DNA of 64,000 nt from Tateyamaria omphalii. GTDB taxonomy: Bacteria > Pseudomonadota > Alphaproteobacteria > Rhodobacterales > Rhodobacteraceae. The position numbers and the translations under genes are program-made. The notes below the pieces were generated by a model. The model was given only the letters and a program-made list of their open reading frames with translations. It made no database searches and had not been told where the DNA came from. Of the stretch, positions 8,488 to 17,680 are shown in pieces. Each line of letters begins with the position of its first letter. The first letter of the stretch is position 1. The stretch is from NCBI RefSeq assembly GCF_019802125.1, contig NZ_JAHVHT010000001.1, positions 1,364,001-1,428,000 of the forward strand, read 5' to 3'.

Positions 8488-10052
8488 GCGCCCAGCTCCT
8501 TTGCCACATTAAAGCCTGAGCCGCCGCCCAGGCCGGGCCCGGGATGGGTGGACGCGCCTATGTGATAAAGGTTCTTCACGCCCGTGCTGTAATTCGACTG
8601 CCCAGCATGTGGACGCCATACAAAAAACTGGTCCAAAGTGCACGCGCCGCCATAAGGGTCACCGCCCACCAGGTTCACATTCATTCGGGCCAGATCGGCA
8701 GGCGAATACGCGCGGCGTTTGAGGCGGATTTTCCGCCAGTTGCGGATATGTTGCGAAAGGATGGCTTCGACCCGGTCAGCGAATGCCTCGCGCACAGTTT
8801 CCGTCCATTCCGGCGTCGTGTCGATGCTGCCCGCTGCATCACCCTTGATCGTGCGCGGCGCGTCGGGGATCTGCAGCCAAAGGATTGCCTTACCCTCGGG
8901 GCAGCGCGTGGGGTCCAACCTGTGAGGCTGACCAACACATATCGTTGGCCTTTCGGGCAGCATTCCACGTTCTGCTTCGTTCGCGGATTTCGACACTGAA
9001 TCGATTCCATCAGCCAGATGGATCAGAGCCACATCCTCAAGACCTTCGGCAGTCCAGTCGATCGGGCCGTCCAGAGCGAAATGAAGTTGGAAATTTCCAC
9101 GCCCGTAGCGGTAGGACTTTACGTCCGGCTCATCCTTCTGGGGCGACAAGAGCCCGTCATAAAGCTGAGCTGGTGAAGTGCTTGCGATCACATTGGTTGC
9201 GTGCAGCACGTGCTTGTTCGTGGTTTCCACCCCGACGCAGCGGCCAGTGTCAATAATAGCATGCCGCGCCTCAATTCCGGTGCGGACTTCTCCACCGTGG
9301 CTCTCGATCACCTTGCGCAACGCTTCAGCCGCCTGTCCTGCGCCGCCCTTGACCACCGGCGCCCCCGCGGCCTCAAGGGCAAAGGCAATGACACGTCCCA
9401 TCTGACCGGAATAGGTGGCTTCCGGCGTCAGCCCCACATGCAAGACCCAAGGGGCCCACAGCGCCTGCACATCGGCGCTATCATAGCTTGTTTCCAACCA
9501 CCCGCGCGCGGGCTGCAATGCACGACCGAACCACGCCTTGAGTGGGCCGAGCCCGACCTTCCAGGCGCGCCGTGCCAGCAGCCATGCGATACGTCGTGAC
9601 CACAAGGATTGGCCGAGCAACGCAAACAGAAACTCCGCATCCTGTTCAATTCCGCCCACATCGCGGGCGTGCTGGTCACCATCGCCATCTGCGCGCGCAT
9701 TGAATGCTGCGACATTCGCTGACCGATCCGTGGTCAGCACCAGAGCCGATCCATCAGGTCGCAACACGGCCGTGGGATGTGTTCCGTTGCAATAGGCCAT
9801 GCCATGCGCCGCCAGATCGTCCCCCAATGCCTGTTGCGCGGGCCCGGTCATGAACAAGACGAACGTCGCCGCCATCACATCGTGGTGGAACCCGGGCAAG
9901 GTGACGTCATCGGACGTGTAGAGGCAGCCTCCGATACGGTCTTCGCGTTCAATCACCAGAACACGCGCACCTGATTTCGCCAGCATTGCTGCCGCCACCA
10001 GTCCATTGATGCCAGAGCCAATCACCAAGTGATCGAAACGATCTGCAGTCAT
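8484..10052 (-). CDS. FAD-dependent oxidoreductase, phytoene-desaturase-like (copy 1)
   Basis: 522 residues. The N-terminal Rossmann motif VIGSGINGLVAAAML (about 10-24) with a downstream GGCL block marks an FAD amine-oxidase/phytoene-desaturase-type flavoprotein, and the C-terminal GGSGFNVAKEL block closes the FAD site. It is the same length as the gene at 10955-12523 and shares TLPGFHHD and general organisation, so the two are paralogues transcribed from opposite sides of one control region. It overlaps the cyclase gene upstream and the MarR gene downstream, each by 4 bases. No carotenoid genes are nearby, so it probably dehydrogenates an intermediate of the aromatic pathway; the actual reaction is unknown. 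Confidence 0.85.
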   Translation of the reverse strand: MTADRFDHLVIGSGINGLVAAAMLAKSGARVLVIEREDRIGGCLYTSDDVTLPGFHHDVMAATFVLFMTGPAQQALGDDLAAHGMAYCNGTHPTAVLRPDGSALVLTTDRSANVAAFNARADGDGDQHARDVGGIEQDAEFLFALLGQSLWSRRIAWLLARRAWKVGLGPLKAWFGRALQPARGWLETSYDSADVQALWAPWVLHVGLTPEATYSGQMGRVIAFALEAAGAPVVKGGAGQAAEALRKVIESHGGEVRTGIEARHAIIDTGRCVGVETTNKHVLHATNVIASTSPAQLYDGLLSPQKDEPDVKSYRYGRGNFQLHFALDGPIDWTAEGLEDVALIHLADGIDSVSKSANEAERGMLPERPTICVGQPHRLDPTRCPEGKAILWLQIPDAPRTIKGDAAGSIDTTPEWTETVREAFADRVEAILSQHIRNWRKIRLKRRAYSPADLARMNVNLVGGDPYGGACTLDQFFVWRPHAGQSNYSTGVKNLYHIGASTHPGPGLGGGSGFNVAKELGA

Positions 10053-10840
10053 CCCTTGGGCACAAGCGCAAGCGCGCGGATCGGGCTCCCCGTCCCCTTG
10101 GCGATTTTCAATGGTGCGGCGATCAGAATTGCCCCCTTTGCCGGCAACTTATCGAGGTTGGCGAGCGACGCCAGCCCAAAACAATTGTCCCGATGCAGCA
10201 GGTTGTGTGCTGGGAATGGTGGTTCCATCCCACCGGCCTGCCCGGCATCAGTGCCGATGCATTGCGTGCCCCAGCCAACAATCCTCTTGCTGAGCAGATA
10301 TTCGATGCAATCCGGCGTGGGGCCGGGCGAGTGCGGCCCATCTTCGTCGGCGTTCAGGAATTTTGCCTCATCCCCAACCCGGGCATCCCAATCCGTGCGC
10401 ATGACAACCCACTCGCCCGCACCGATCTCACCATGTTCAGCCTCCCAGGCCTTCACGTGGTCGGCGGTGAGCAGGAAGTCCTCGTTCTCTGCTGCGTCCG
10501 TTGAGCAATCCAGAACGTTCACCGGAGCAATCAAACGCTGCACATCAATGCTATCGGTGTATCCGTCCTCAAAGTCCTTGCCCGTAATCCAATGATGCGG
10601 CGCATCGAAATGCGTGCCTGAGTGCTCACCCAGCACAAGCCAATTCCATGCAAAGAAAGGACCGTCTTCATCATATTCAGAAATCTTGTGTATTTCGACC
10701 TTGGGCGTGTTGCGCGCGAAGTCAGGCGGCAGTTGCAAAATGGGCGTCTCAGGTCCCAGCACACCAGAACAGTCAACAACCTCAACGCCGCCCGAGGCCA
10801 GCAATTCACCCAGGCTCCCTACTATGTCTTTCGCGCTCAA
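10049..10840 (-). CDS. Cyclase-family metal hydrolase, isatin-hydrolase-like (copy 2)
   Basis: 263 residues, a paralogue of the 2737-3516 gene. It has the metal motif HSGTHFDAPHHW (about 76-87), DGPHSPGPTPD, GTDAGQAGG and PPFPAHN. The start is a TTG (10840-10838) with GGGAG about 9 bases upstream; no nearby ATG in frame fits. First gene of the minus operon cyclase, FAD oxidoreductase, MarR, iorA, iorB. Some marine bacteria are known to carry two isatin hydrolase types, and this island has one in each operon. The two proteins are clearly divergent in the N-terminal 50 residues, so substrates may differ. Confidence 0.85.
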   Translation of the reverse strand: MSAKDIVGSLGELLASGGVEVVDCSGVLGPETPILQLPPDFARNTPKVEIHKISEYDEDGPFFAWNWLVLGEHSGTHFDAPHHWITGKDFEDGYTDSIDVQRLIAPVNVLDCSTDAAENEDFLLTADHVKAWEAEHGEIGAGEWVVMRTDWDARVGDEAKFLNADEDGPHSPGPTPDCIEYLLSKRIVGWGTQCIGTDAGQAGGMEPPFPAHNLLHRDNCFGLASLANLDKLPAKGAILIAAPLKIAKGTGSPIRALALVPKG

Positions 10841-10877
10841 TTTTTGATCTCCCTGAATATCGCTGCAACGCCTTCAC

Positions 10878-10895
10878 TTGAATACGTCGATTCAA
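10878..10895. promoter_or_regulatory. Inverted repeat in the divergent control region, candidate operator
   Basis: TTGAAT (10878-10883) and ATTCAA (10890-10895) form a perfect 6-base inverted repeat around ACGTCG. It lies between the leftward cyclase/ior operon (start 10840) and the rightward FAD oxidoreductase/ABC operon (start 10955), where one regulator could control both. The size suits a MarR dimer. A second, weaker symmetric stretch, TGCATTTGCA, follows at about 10912-10922. Confidence 0.45.
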
Positions 10896-10954
10896 AGCTA
10901 GACAGAATTACATGCATTTGCAATTATCTTTCAAGGACGGAAGACAAGACAGCG

Positions 10955-12523
10955 ATGAACAAGCAACCGGATGCCGTATTTGTAGGAGCAGGGCACAACG
11001 CCTTGGCATGTGCGTGCCATCTTGCAGATCGTGGCTGGCGCGTGGAGTTGTTTGAGCAGGCTACGACACCTGGCGGGGCGGTCAAATCGGGCGAATATAC
11101 GCTACCGGGATTTCACCACGATTGGGCCGCGATGAACCTGTCGCTCTTTGCGGGATCCAAATTTCACAGGGAAAACGCAAGCAGTCTGGCCAGACACGGA
11201 CTGACGTTCGCGCCGACTTCACATCCATTCGCATCTGCTTTCCCAAATGGGCGCTGGTTGGGAGTATCTACTGATGTCGCATTGACCACCGCCCGTATTC
11301 GCGGTTTTTCCGAGGCAGACGCACGAGCCTGGACAGAGCTGACAGAAGCATTCGATGGGCAGGCAGAACAGATCCTTGGCCTGCTCGGATCACCGATGAA
11401 ATTCAGTGCGTTTGCATCTTTTGCGTGGAAGGCACACCGCAAACTGGGAATTGGCGGCGTTCTGGATTTGGCGCGGTTCCTTACAATGTCGCCACGGGCC
11501 TGGCTGGATGAGACATTTGAGACGCCACAGGTCAAAGCGATGCTTGCCGCCTGGGGCATGCATCTGGATTTTGCGCCGGACGTCGCGGGCGGGGCAGTGT
11601 TTCCCTATCTTGAAAGCATGGCCGGGCAGGCGTTTGGGATGGTTCTGGGCGCCGGTGGCGCGGACACCATGATCAACGCGATGGTGCGCTTGATCGAGGA
11701 ACGCGGCGGTAAGGTGCATTGCAACGCAAGAGTGGCAGAGATCCGGCACATGTCCGGAGCTGCGACGGGAATTCTCCTTGAGGATGGGAGAGAGGTGCAC
11801 GCCAGCCGCGCCGTAATTGCCAATGTTGCACCCGGTGCTCTCGTCAAGCTGACCGAGGGCACAGGTGACGCCGGGTATGATCGCAAGCTCTCCTCGTTCC
11901 ATCACGCGCCGGGCACAATGATGATCCACCTGGCGCTGAGTGCCCTGCCCAACTGGACGGCGCCGGAATTGAAACGTTTCGCTTACGTCCACCTGGCGCC
12001 ATCTCTTGACCAGATGGCTCGCACCTACGCTCAGGCGAAGGCCGGTCTTTTGCCCGATGAGCCGGTCATCGTCTGTGGGCAGCCGACGGTTGTTGATCCT
12101 TCTCGCGCGCCCGAAGGCAAACACATCCTTTGGCTTCAGGTCCGCATGGTGCCCAGCAAGATCAAGGGCGATGCAGGCGGCGCGATTTCTGCCAGAGCTT
12201 GGCCGGAGGCTGGCCCTGCGATGGCTGACCGCGTGATGAACATCCTGGAGCAATACGCGCCGGGCACCAGCGCACATGTCCTGGGCCGCCATGTGGTGAC
12301 ACCCGATATGCTGGAAGCCGACAATCCCAACCTGGTGGGCGGCGATCAGGTCTGTGGCAGCCATCACCTGCATCAGCATTTCCTCAACCGCCCCGCGCGT
12401 GGCTACGCCGATGGCACCACTCCGCTGCGCAATCTTTACCACACCGGCGCTGCCGTTTGGCCAGGCGGCGGAACCGGGGCTGGCTCCGGCATGATGCTGG
12501 CCGAAAAACTGGCCGGAAAATAA
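10955..12523 (+). CDS. FAD-dependent oxidoreductase, phytoene-desaturase-like (copy 2)
   Basis: 522 residues. The FAD-binding motif VGAGHNALACACHL (about 9-22) and PGGAV follow the phytoene-desaturase/amine-oxidase pattern, with the C-terminal GGGTGAGSGMM block. The open frame extends 111 codons upstream through the divergent control region and into the antisense of the cyclase gene. The ATG at 10955 is preferred because it begins just before the dinucleotide fold and has GGAAGA ahead of it. It leads the ABC importer genes by 24 bases, so importer and enzyme are probably co-transcribed. Same length as copy 1 but well diverged. Reaction unknown. Confidence 0.85.
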   Translation: MNKQPDAVFVGAGHNALACACHLADRGWRVELFEQATTPGGAVKSGEYTLPGFHHDWAAMNLSLFAGSKFHRENASSLARHGLTFAPTSHPFASAFPNGRWLGVSTDVALTTARIRGFSEADARAWTELTEAFDGQAEQILGLLGSPMKFSAFASFAWKAHRKLGIGGVLDLARFLTMSPRAWLDETFETPQVKAMLAAWGMHLDFAPDVAGGAVFPYLESMAGQAFGMVLGAGGADTMINAMVRLIEERGGKVHCNARVAEIRHMSGAATGILLEDGREVHASRAVIANVAPGALVKLTEGTGDAGYDRKLSSFHHAPGTMMIHLALSALPNWTAPELKRFAYVHLAPSLDQMARTYAQAKAGLLPDEPVIVCGQPTVVDPSRAPEGKHILWLQVRMVPSKIKGDAGGAISARAWPEAGPAMADRVMNILEQYAPGTSAHVLGRHVVTPDMLEADNPNLVGGDQVCGSHHLHQHFLNRPARGYADGTTPLRNLYHTGAAVWPGGGTGAGSGMMLAEKLAGK

Positions 12524-12547
12524 TGACAAAAAATAGGGAGACTTTTT

Positions 12548-14071
12548 ATGACACTTTCCAGACGAACACTTCTTAAAAGCACAGCAGCGGCAACAGTATT
12601 TTCGACAATAGGCTTACCGTCCCTTGCCGCGATTGATGAGCTTGTCATTGCCTACAACGTGACTCTGCCCAGCTGGGACCCAACGGTCGGTCCATCCGCG
12701 GTCAACCCCACCCTGCAAGGCTACTATTTGTCCGTCTTCGACCTGTTTATCCCGCAAAACCCCGATCTCAGCTTCGGCTCCGGGATTGTCACCGATTACG
12801 GCTGGACAGACGACAACACCAAGATTTTCCTGGATGTGCGCGACGGGGTGACCTGGCACAATGGTGACCCGCTAACGGCCGAAGACGTGGCTTGGTCGCT
12901 TCAGCGTGCAGCCAATCCCGACACAGGCAACCCCATCCAGTTCATCTGGGGCAAAATCAGTAACATCACGGTCGACGGCAGCCGGGTCACTGCCGATGTT
13001 GTCGAATTCGAACCCACGATTTTCAAGTGGATGTCGTTCCTGACCGGCTATGTCATGCCAAAGAAATACTACGAAGAGGTGGGCGCAGAGGGCTTCGAGG
13101 CTGCCCCCATCGGATCGGGTCCTTACAAGGTCGAACGATTCGAGCGGAATGCCTTTGTCCGTCTTGTCGCCAATGAAGACTACTGGGGCGGGGCGCCAGA
13201 CTTCAAAACGGTCACCATCAAGTTCGTGACCGATGCTGCCAGCCGGGTGGCCGAAGTGGAATCCGGCAACTCTCATGTCACGCTGGAAGTACCCTATGAA
13301 GAGTATGACCGCTTGCGCGAACAGAGCGGTATAGAAGGCACGGCATCTCCCATTTCCGACATCGGGATGATCTTCCTCAACGATATCGAGATCATGCAGG
13401 ACCCGAACGTGCGCAAGGCCGCGGCTCATGCCATCGACAAACAGTTGATCATTGACCGCCTCCTATCCGGCTACGGGATCGCAATCGATACCCTACAAAC
13501 GCCAGACTACATCGCGTTCGACCCAAGCATCGAGGTTCCCTATGATCCGGAACTTGCAAAATCACTGCTCGCAGAGAGCGGTTATGGCCCCGACAATCCG
13601 GCGCGCTTCACGATCCAGACCACGCGCGGTTTCAAGCCAAAGGACTACGAGATGATTCAGGCCGTGGTCGGTCTATGGCGTCGCGTGGGCATCGAGGCCG
13701 AGATCGAAGTCTACGAGATCGCCAAGCACTTCGAGTTGCGCGCGGCGGATCAACTGGCCCCTGCCGCCTTTTACAACTGGGGTAACTCGGTGGGCGATCC
13801 CACCACGTCGACCGGCTTCGCGATGTTTGGCCCCTCCCCCCATTCGGTTTGGGATGGTGAAGACACATTTAACAAGATCCTGCCGCTCTGGGGCGAGGCA
13901 GACGAAGCCAAGCGCATCGCGGGCTGGAAAGACGTCGACCGCAGCATTGCCGAAAATGCCGAGGTCATCCCGTTGTTGCAGTATGTTCAACCGATCCTGC
14001 ATGCCTCCGGCGTGAGGGTAACACCGCACCGCTCGGGCGCCCTGCTGCCTCATCTGATGACACGCGCCTGA
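12548..14071 (+). CDS. ABC importer substrate-binding protein, peptide/opine/nickel family 5
   Basis: 507 residues of the SBP_bac_5 family. The N terminus SRRTLLK followed by a hydrophobic stretch is a Tat-type signal, so the protein is likely exported folded to the periplasm. The motif DVRDGVTWHNGDPLTAEDV (about 97-115) is diagnostic of the family. GGGAG precedes the ATG by about 8 bases. The permease genes follow directly. Family 5 binding proteins carry peptides but also opines, glutathione and various organic acids; here the neighbours suggest an indolic or aromatic acid conjugate. The ligand cannot be read from sequence. Confidence 0.93.
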   Translation: MTLSRRTLLKSTAAATVFSTIGLPSLAAIDELVIAYNVTLPSWDPTVGPSAVNPTLQGYYLSVFDLFIPQNPDLSFGSGIVTDYGWTDDNTKIFLDVRDGVTWHNGDPLTAEDVAWSLQRAANPDTGNPIQFIWGKISNITVDGSRVTADVVEFEPTIFKWMSFLTGYVMPKKYYEEVGAEGFEAAPIGSGPYKVERFERNAFVRLVANEDYWGGAPDFKTVTIKFVTDAASRVAEVESGNSHVTLEVPYEEYDRLREQSGIEGTASPISDIGMIFLNDIEIMQDPNVRKAAAHAIDKQLIIDRLLSGYGIAIDTLQTPDYIAFDPSIEVPYDPELAKSLLAESGYGPDNPARFTIQTTRGFKPKDYEMIQAVVGLWRRVGIEAEIEVYEIAKHFELRAADQLAPAAFYNWGNSVGDPTTSTGFAMFGPSPHSVWDGEDTFNKILPLWGEADEAKRIAGWKDVDRSIAENAEVIPLLQYVQPILHASGVRVTPHRSGALLPHLMTRA

Positions 14072-14136
14072 ATGGCTGCGTCTGACGGGGCCGCAGAGTG
14101 CGTGCTCTCCGGCTCCGTCACTCCTGGAATATTGGC

Positions 14137-15147
14137 ATGATCTTTCTTCGCGCGCTCCTTACGCGACTTCTGACGATGGCCATAACGCTGTTCGGCGTGG
14201 CCGTCGTCGTGTTCTTCCTGATCCGCGTTGTGCCGGGAAACCCCATCGCCATGATGCTTCCCCCCGGTGCAACGGAAGAGGATATCGCGCGCCTGCAAGC
14301 GCTCTACGGATTTGACAAATCGCTGCTTCAGCAGTTCCTGATCTGGTCGGGCGATGTGTTGCGCGGGGATTTTGGTACCTCGATTTCCCTGCGTCAGCCT
14401 GTCTCTGAGCTTGTTCTGGGACGCTTGCCGGCGACGCTGGAACTTTCCCTTTTCGCACTCCTGATCGCGATCGCGCTCGGGGGACTCATGGCTTTCTTGG
14501 GGACGCTTTACCGGCATTCGGCAGCAGAGGCGGCGGTGGATGTCACCACCGGCACAGCCCTGTCCGTCCCGGATTTTCTCTGGGCGTTGGTTCTGATCCT
14601 GCTTTTTGGCGTGCTGTGGCCCGTCTTCAGCATTTCTGGCCGTGTGTCGCCATCACAGGCGTTCGAGTTCACCACGGATTTCTACATCATCGAGGCATTT
14701 CTGCGCCTGCGGTTCGATGTAGTCGCGCACCTGCTGTCCCGGTCGTTCATGCCCGCGCTGGCCCTTGCAATTCCATTGGCCGCCATCATCGCGCAACTGC
14801 TGAAACAATCCCTGAAGGAGACCATGCATCTGGACTATGTCACCCTCGCCCGCACCAAAGGATATAGCGAAACCTGGGTGATCCTGCGCGAAGCGCTGCC
14901 AAATGCGGTCTTGCCTACGCTCACCCTGATTGGCGTGCAGTTCACGTTTCTTATCGGCGGAACGGTCATCATCGAACGGCTGTTCAGCTATGAAGGCTTG
15001 GGCAACATGGCAATCGACGCGGTGATCAACCGCGACCTTCCGCTGATCCAGGGCATCGTGATCCTGTTTGCCGCCCTGTTCACCGTGATCAACCTGGTCG
15101 TGGACATGCTCTATGTCGTTCTGAATCCAAAGCTGCGCCATGCGTGA
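14137..15147 (+). CDS. ABC importer permease, DppB-like
   Basis: 336 residues with an N-terminal transmembrane helix (LLTMAITLFGVAVVVFFLI), the family motif RVVPGNP, and further helices carrying the binding-protein-dependent transport domain; the EAA loop reads ARTKGYSETWVILREALPN. The frame is open from a GTG at 14098, but homologues begin just before the first helix, so the ATG at 14137 is chosen; its ribosome site is weak (TGGA). It overlaps the next permease by 8 bases. Forms the heterodimeric inner-membrane channel with DppC-like. Confidence 0.92.
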   Translation: MIFLRALLTRLLTMAITLFGVAVVVFFLIRVVPGNPIAMMLPPGATEEDIARLQALYGFDKSLLQQFLIWSGDVLRGDFGTSISLRQPVSELVLGRLPATLELSLFALLIAIALGGLMAFLGTLYRHSAAEAAVDVTTGTALSVPDFLWALVLILLFGVLWPVFSISGRVSPSQAFEFTTDFYIIEAFLRLRFDVVAHLLSRSFMPALALAIPLAAIIAQLLKQSLKETMHLDYVTLARTKGYSETWVILREALPNAVLPTLTLIGVQFTFLIGGTVIIERLFSYEGLGNMAIDAVINRDLPLIQGIVILFAALFTVINLVVDMLYVVLNPKLRHA

Positions 15148-15991
15148 CGCCCGTGCACACATCAGGCGTCCGCTAGGCGCGCGCCTTTGGCTCTCGGGCA
15201 CTTGGTTGAGCATTCTGGCGCTGGCGGCCGTTTTTGCGCCTTGGGTGGCGCCGCATGATCCATTGGCACAGGACCTGTTTCTGGGCCGCTTGCCCCCTTT
15301 CTGGATGGACGGGGCCGAGCCCGGATATTGGCTTGGTACCGACAGTCTTGGAAGAGATGTACTGTCACGCATGATCCACGGTGCACGCGTCGCGCTTATG
15401 GTCGCACTGGTGGCAGGAACGCTGACCTGCATCATCGGCGCGTCGCTCGGCGTTCTTGCCGGCTTCTATCGCGGTTGGTCGGATCGCATCATAAGCCGTC
15501 TTGTGGACATCTGGATGGCCTTTCCGCCAGTGCTGTTTGCCATTCTGCTGATCGCAGTCATGGGCCCCGGTCTTGTGTCGATCATTCTGGCCATCGTGGT
15601 TATCGACTGGACGCGATTTGCGCGCGTCATCCGGGCTGAAACACTCAGCCAGGGTGCGATGGATTACGTCGCAAGTGCGCAGATCGCTGGGCGGACGCGG
15701 TTCAACACCATGATCGCAGAGATCCTGCCAAACATCTTGCCGACGGTGGTCGCATTGCTGACGCTTGAGATGGGCATCGCTGTGATCGTCGAAGCGATCT
15801 TGAGCTTTGTGAACCTGTCGATCTCGACCGACAGCCCAACCTGGGGCGGAATGATCGCCGAAGGCCGCACTTCCGTTCACCAAGCATGGTGGGTGCTGGT
15901 CTTTCCGCTGTTCACGCTGTTCCTGACTGTTCTGAGTTTTTCGCAACTGGGCGAAGGGTTGAAGGACCGCTTTGATCCGGTGCTGCGATGA
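15140..15991 (+). CDS. ABC importer permease, DppC-like
   Basis: 283 residues. The start is LSGTWLSILALAAVFAPWVAPHDP-like: one helix followed by the proline-rich DppC signature and WLGTDSLGRDVLSRMIHGAR, which identifies the DppC/OppC class. Five more helices follow. The EAA loop (ARVIRAETLSQGAMDYVASAQ) contacts the ATPases. Overlaps both neighbours (8 bases upstream, ATGA downstream). Second subunit of the channel of the island's ABC importer. Confidence 0.93.
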   Translation: MRDARAHIRRPLGARLWLSGTWLSILALAAVFAPWVAPHDPLAQDLFLGRLPPFWMDGAEPGYWLGTDSLGRDVLSRMIHGARVALMVALVAGTLTCIIGASLGVLAGFYRGWSDRIISRLVDIWMAFPPVLFAILLIAVMGPGLVSIILAIVVIDWTRFARVIRAETLSQGAMDYVASAQIAGRTRFNTMIAEILPNILPTVVALLTLEMGIAVIVEAILSFVNLSISTDSPTWGGMIAEGRTSVHQAWWVLVFPLFTLFLTVLSFSQLGEGLKDRFDPVLR

Positions 15992-16863
15992 CCCAATTTC
16001 TCGACATCAGGAACCTGACCCTTCGCCTGAGGGGCGGACCGATCATTCTGTGGTCTGTCTCACTGAGGGTCACATCGGGCATGGTGCACGGCCTGGTCGG
16101 GGAATCCGGGGCCGGCAAATCAATGATCGGCAAGGCGGTGCTGGGCACCCTGCCCCGCGCCATCGAGGTGATGGGCGGGGAAGTCTGGCTTGATGGTGTT
16201 GACCTGCTTGCACTGCCGCCGCGCGACCGGCGGCGGCGCATCGGGGAAACGGCTGCGCTGATCCCCCAAGACCCGTTGACCGCCCTCAACCCGTCAAAGC
16301 GGGTTGGCCCTCAAATCACACGGCGTCTGATCGATATTCTGGGCTGGTCCAAGTCTGAAGCCGATCAGCGCGCCAGAACTCTTCTGGACGAGGTGCGTAT
16401 ACCTGACATCCCGCGCGTGATGCGCAGCTATCCGCACGAGTTGTCGGGCGGTATGCGTCAGCGCGTGCTGATCGCGTCGGCCTTTGCCGCCGAACCCAAA
16501 CTGATCGTGGCAGATGAACCGACAACCGCCCTGGACGTCACGGTGCAAAAGCAAATCCTCAGGCTGATATCCGAGATGCGCATCCGCCACGGCACTGCGT
16601 TGCTTTTCGTGACGCATGATCTGGGGGTGGTGTCCAAGGTCTGCAATTCGCTTTCGGTGCTCTACGCTGGCAGAGTGGTGGAAGAGGCGCAGATGCCCCG
16701 TTTTTTCATGCGGCCCATTCACCCCTATTCCCGCGCCCTGCTGGCTGCGACACCGACATATCTGGACCCCGATGGCAGCCTGCAACCGGTGCCTGCCAAT
16801 GTCATCGAGGACGTCGAAAACGAAAATCACCATCACGCGCTAAGGGCCGGATATGATGTATGA
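15988..16863 (+). CDS. ABC importer ATPase, DppD-like
   Basis: 291 residues. Walker A GESGAGKSM (about 36-44), ABC signature LSGGMRQR (about 152-159), Walker B LIVADEPTTALD and the H-loop THDLG are present. The C-terminal oligopeptide-transporter extension (HPYSRALLAATP) marks the DppD/OppD class. Start ATG overlaps the upstream stop by ATGA. One of two ATPases powering the importer. Confidence 0.94.
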   Translation: MTQFLDIRNLTLRLRGGPIILWSVSLRVTSGMVHGLVGESGAGKSMIGKAVLGTLPRAIEVMGGEVWLDGVDLLALPPRDRRRRIGETAALIPQDPLTALNPSKRVGPQITRRLIDILGWSKSEADQRARTLLDEVRIPDIPRVMRSYPHELSGGMRQRVLIASAFAAEPKLIVADEPTTALDVTVQKQILRLISEMRIRHGTALLFVTHDLGVVSKVCNSLSVLYAGRVVEEAQMPRFFMRPIHPYSRALLAATPTYLDPDGSLQPVPANVIEDVENENHHHALRAGYDV

Positions 16864-17647
16864 GATCCGTGATCTTCGACTGTCATTCCCGGACATGGCA
16901 CACAAACCGTTTTTGGGGGCGCCGCCACAGATCGAAATCCTCAAGGGTCTGAGCTTCGACATCCCCAAAGGCGAGGTTCTGGGCATCGTCGGAGGCTCCG
17001 GCTCCGGCAAATCAACCTTGGGCCGGGCCATGTTGCGGCTTCTGGAACCGTCCTCCGGCACGATCCGCTTTGACGGCATCGACATCACGCACCGGTCTGA
17101 GCAGCAGTTGCGTCCCCTGCGCAAGAGATTTCAAATGATCTTTCAGGACCCCATGTCCTCGTTAAACCCGCGCAGGCAAGTCCGCGGCTTGATCGCCGGA
17201 CCGCTGCGCTTGCACGGAATGGACAACGTGACCGAACGGGTCGCATCGGCGTTGGACAGGGTTGGCCTGCCCCAGCATTTCGCCACCCGGTACCCGCATG
17301 AGCTGTCCGGAGGACAGCGCCAGAGGGTTGGCATTGCAAGGGCGCTGGCGCTTGAGCCCGACTTCATTCTGGCCGATGAGATCGTGTCGGGCCTTGATGT
17401 CTCATCCCAGGCGCAGGTGCTGAACCTATTGGGACAACTTGTGAACGACCTGGGGATGACACTTGCGTTTATTAGTCACGATTTGTCCGTTGTACGGCGT
17501 CTGTGCACGCAGGTGCTTGTCCTGCATCATGGAGAAATCGTGGAACATGCCGAAACGGACGCGCTGTTCAACACCCCGCGCGCGGCGTATACGCAAGAAC
17601 TTCTGGCTTCCATACCTCTGCCGGATCCCTATCAAGAATGGGCATAG
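16853..17647 (+). CDS. ABC importer ATPase, DppF-like
   Basis: 264 residues. Walker A GGSGSGKSTLG (about 43-53), a Q-loop in MIFQDPMSSLNPR, signature LSGGQRQR and Walker B FILADEIVSGLD are all visible. Note Ile-Val where most family members have Pro-Thr after the Walker B Glu. The gene overlaps dppD-like by 11 bases and ends the plus-strand operon, 33 bases before the converging SDR gene. I see no clear terminator hairpin in that gap. Confidence 0.93.
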   Translation: MMYEIRDLRLSFPDMAHKPFLGAPPQIEILKGLSFDIPKGEVLGIVGGSGSGKSTLGRAMLRLLEPSSGTIRFDGIDITHRSEQQLRPLRKRFQMIFQDPMSSLNPRRQVRGLIAGPLRLHGMDNVTERVASALDRVGLPQHFATRYPHELSGGQRQRVGIARALALEPDFILADEIVSGLDVSSQAQVLNLLGQLVNDLGMTLAFISHDLSVVRRLCTQVLVLHHGEIVEHAETDALFNTPRAAYTQELLASIPLPDPYQEWA

Positions 17648-17680
17648 CGACACCTGCAATACACACGTCATCAAGGCGTC

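Noticed and set aside
10622-10954. 111-codon upstream extension of the second FAD oxidoreductase
   Set aside because: The extension runs through the divergent control region and antisense to the cyclase. The ATG at 10955 lies just before the FAD motif.
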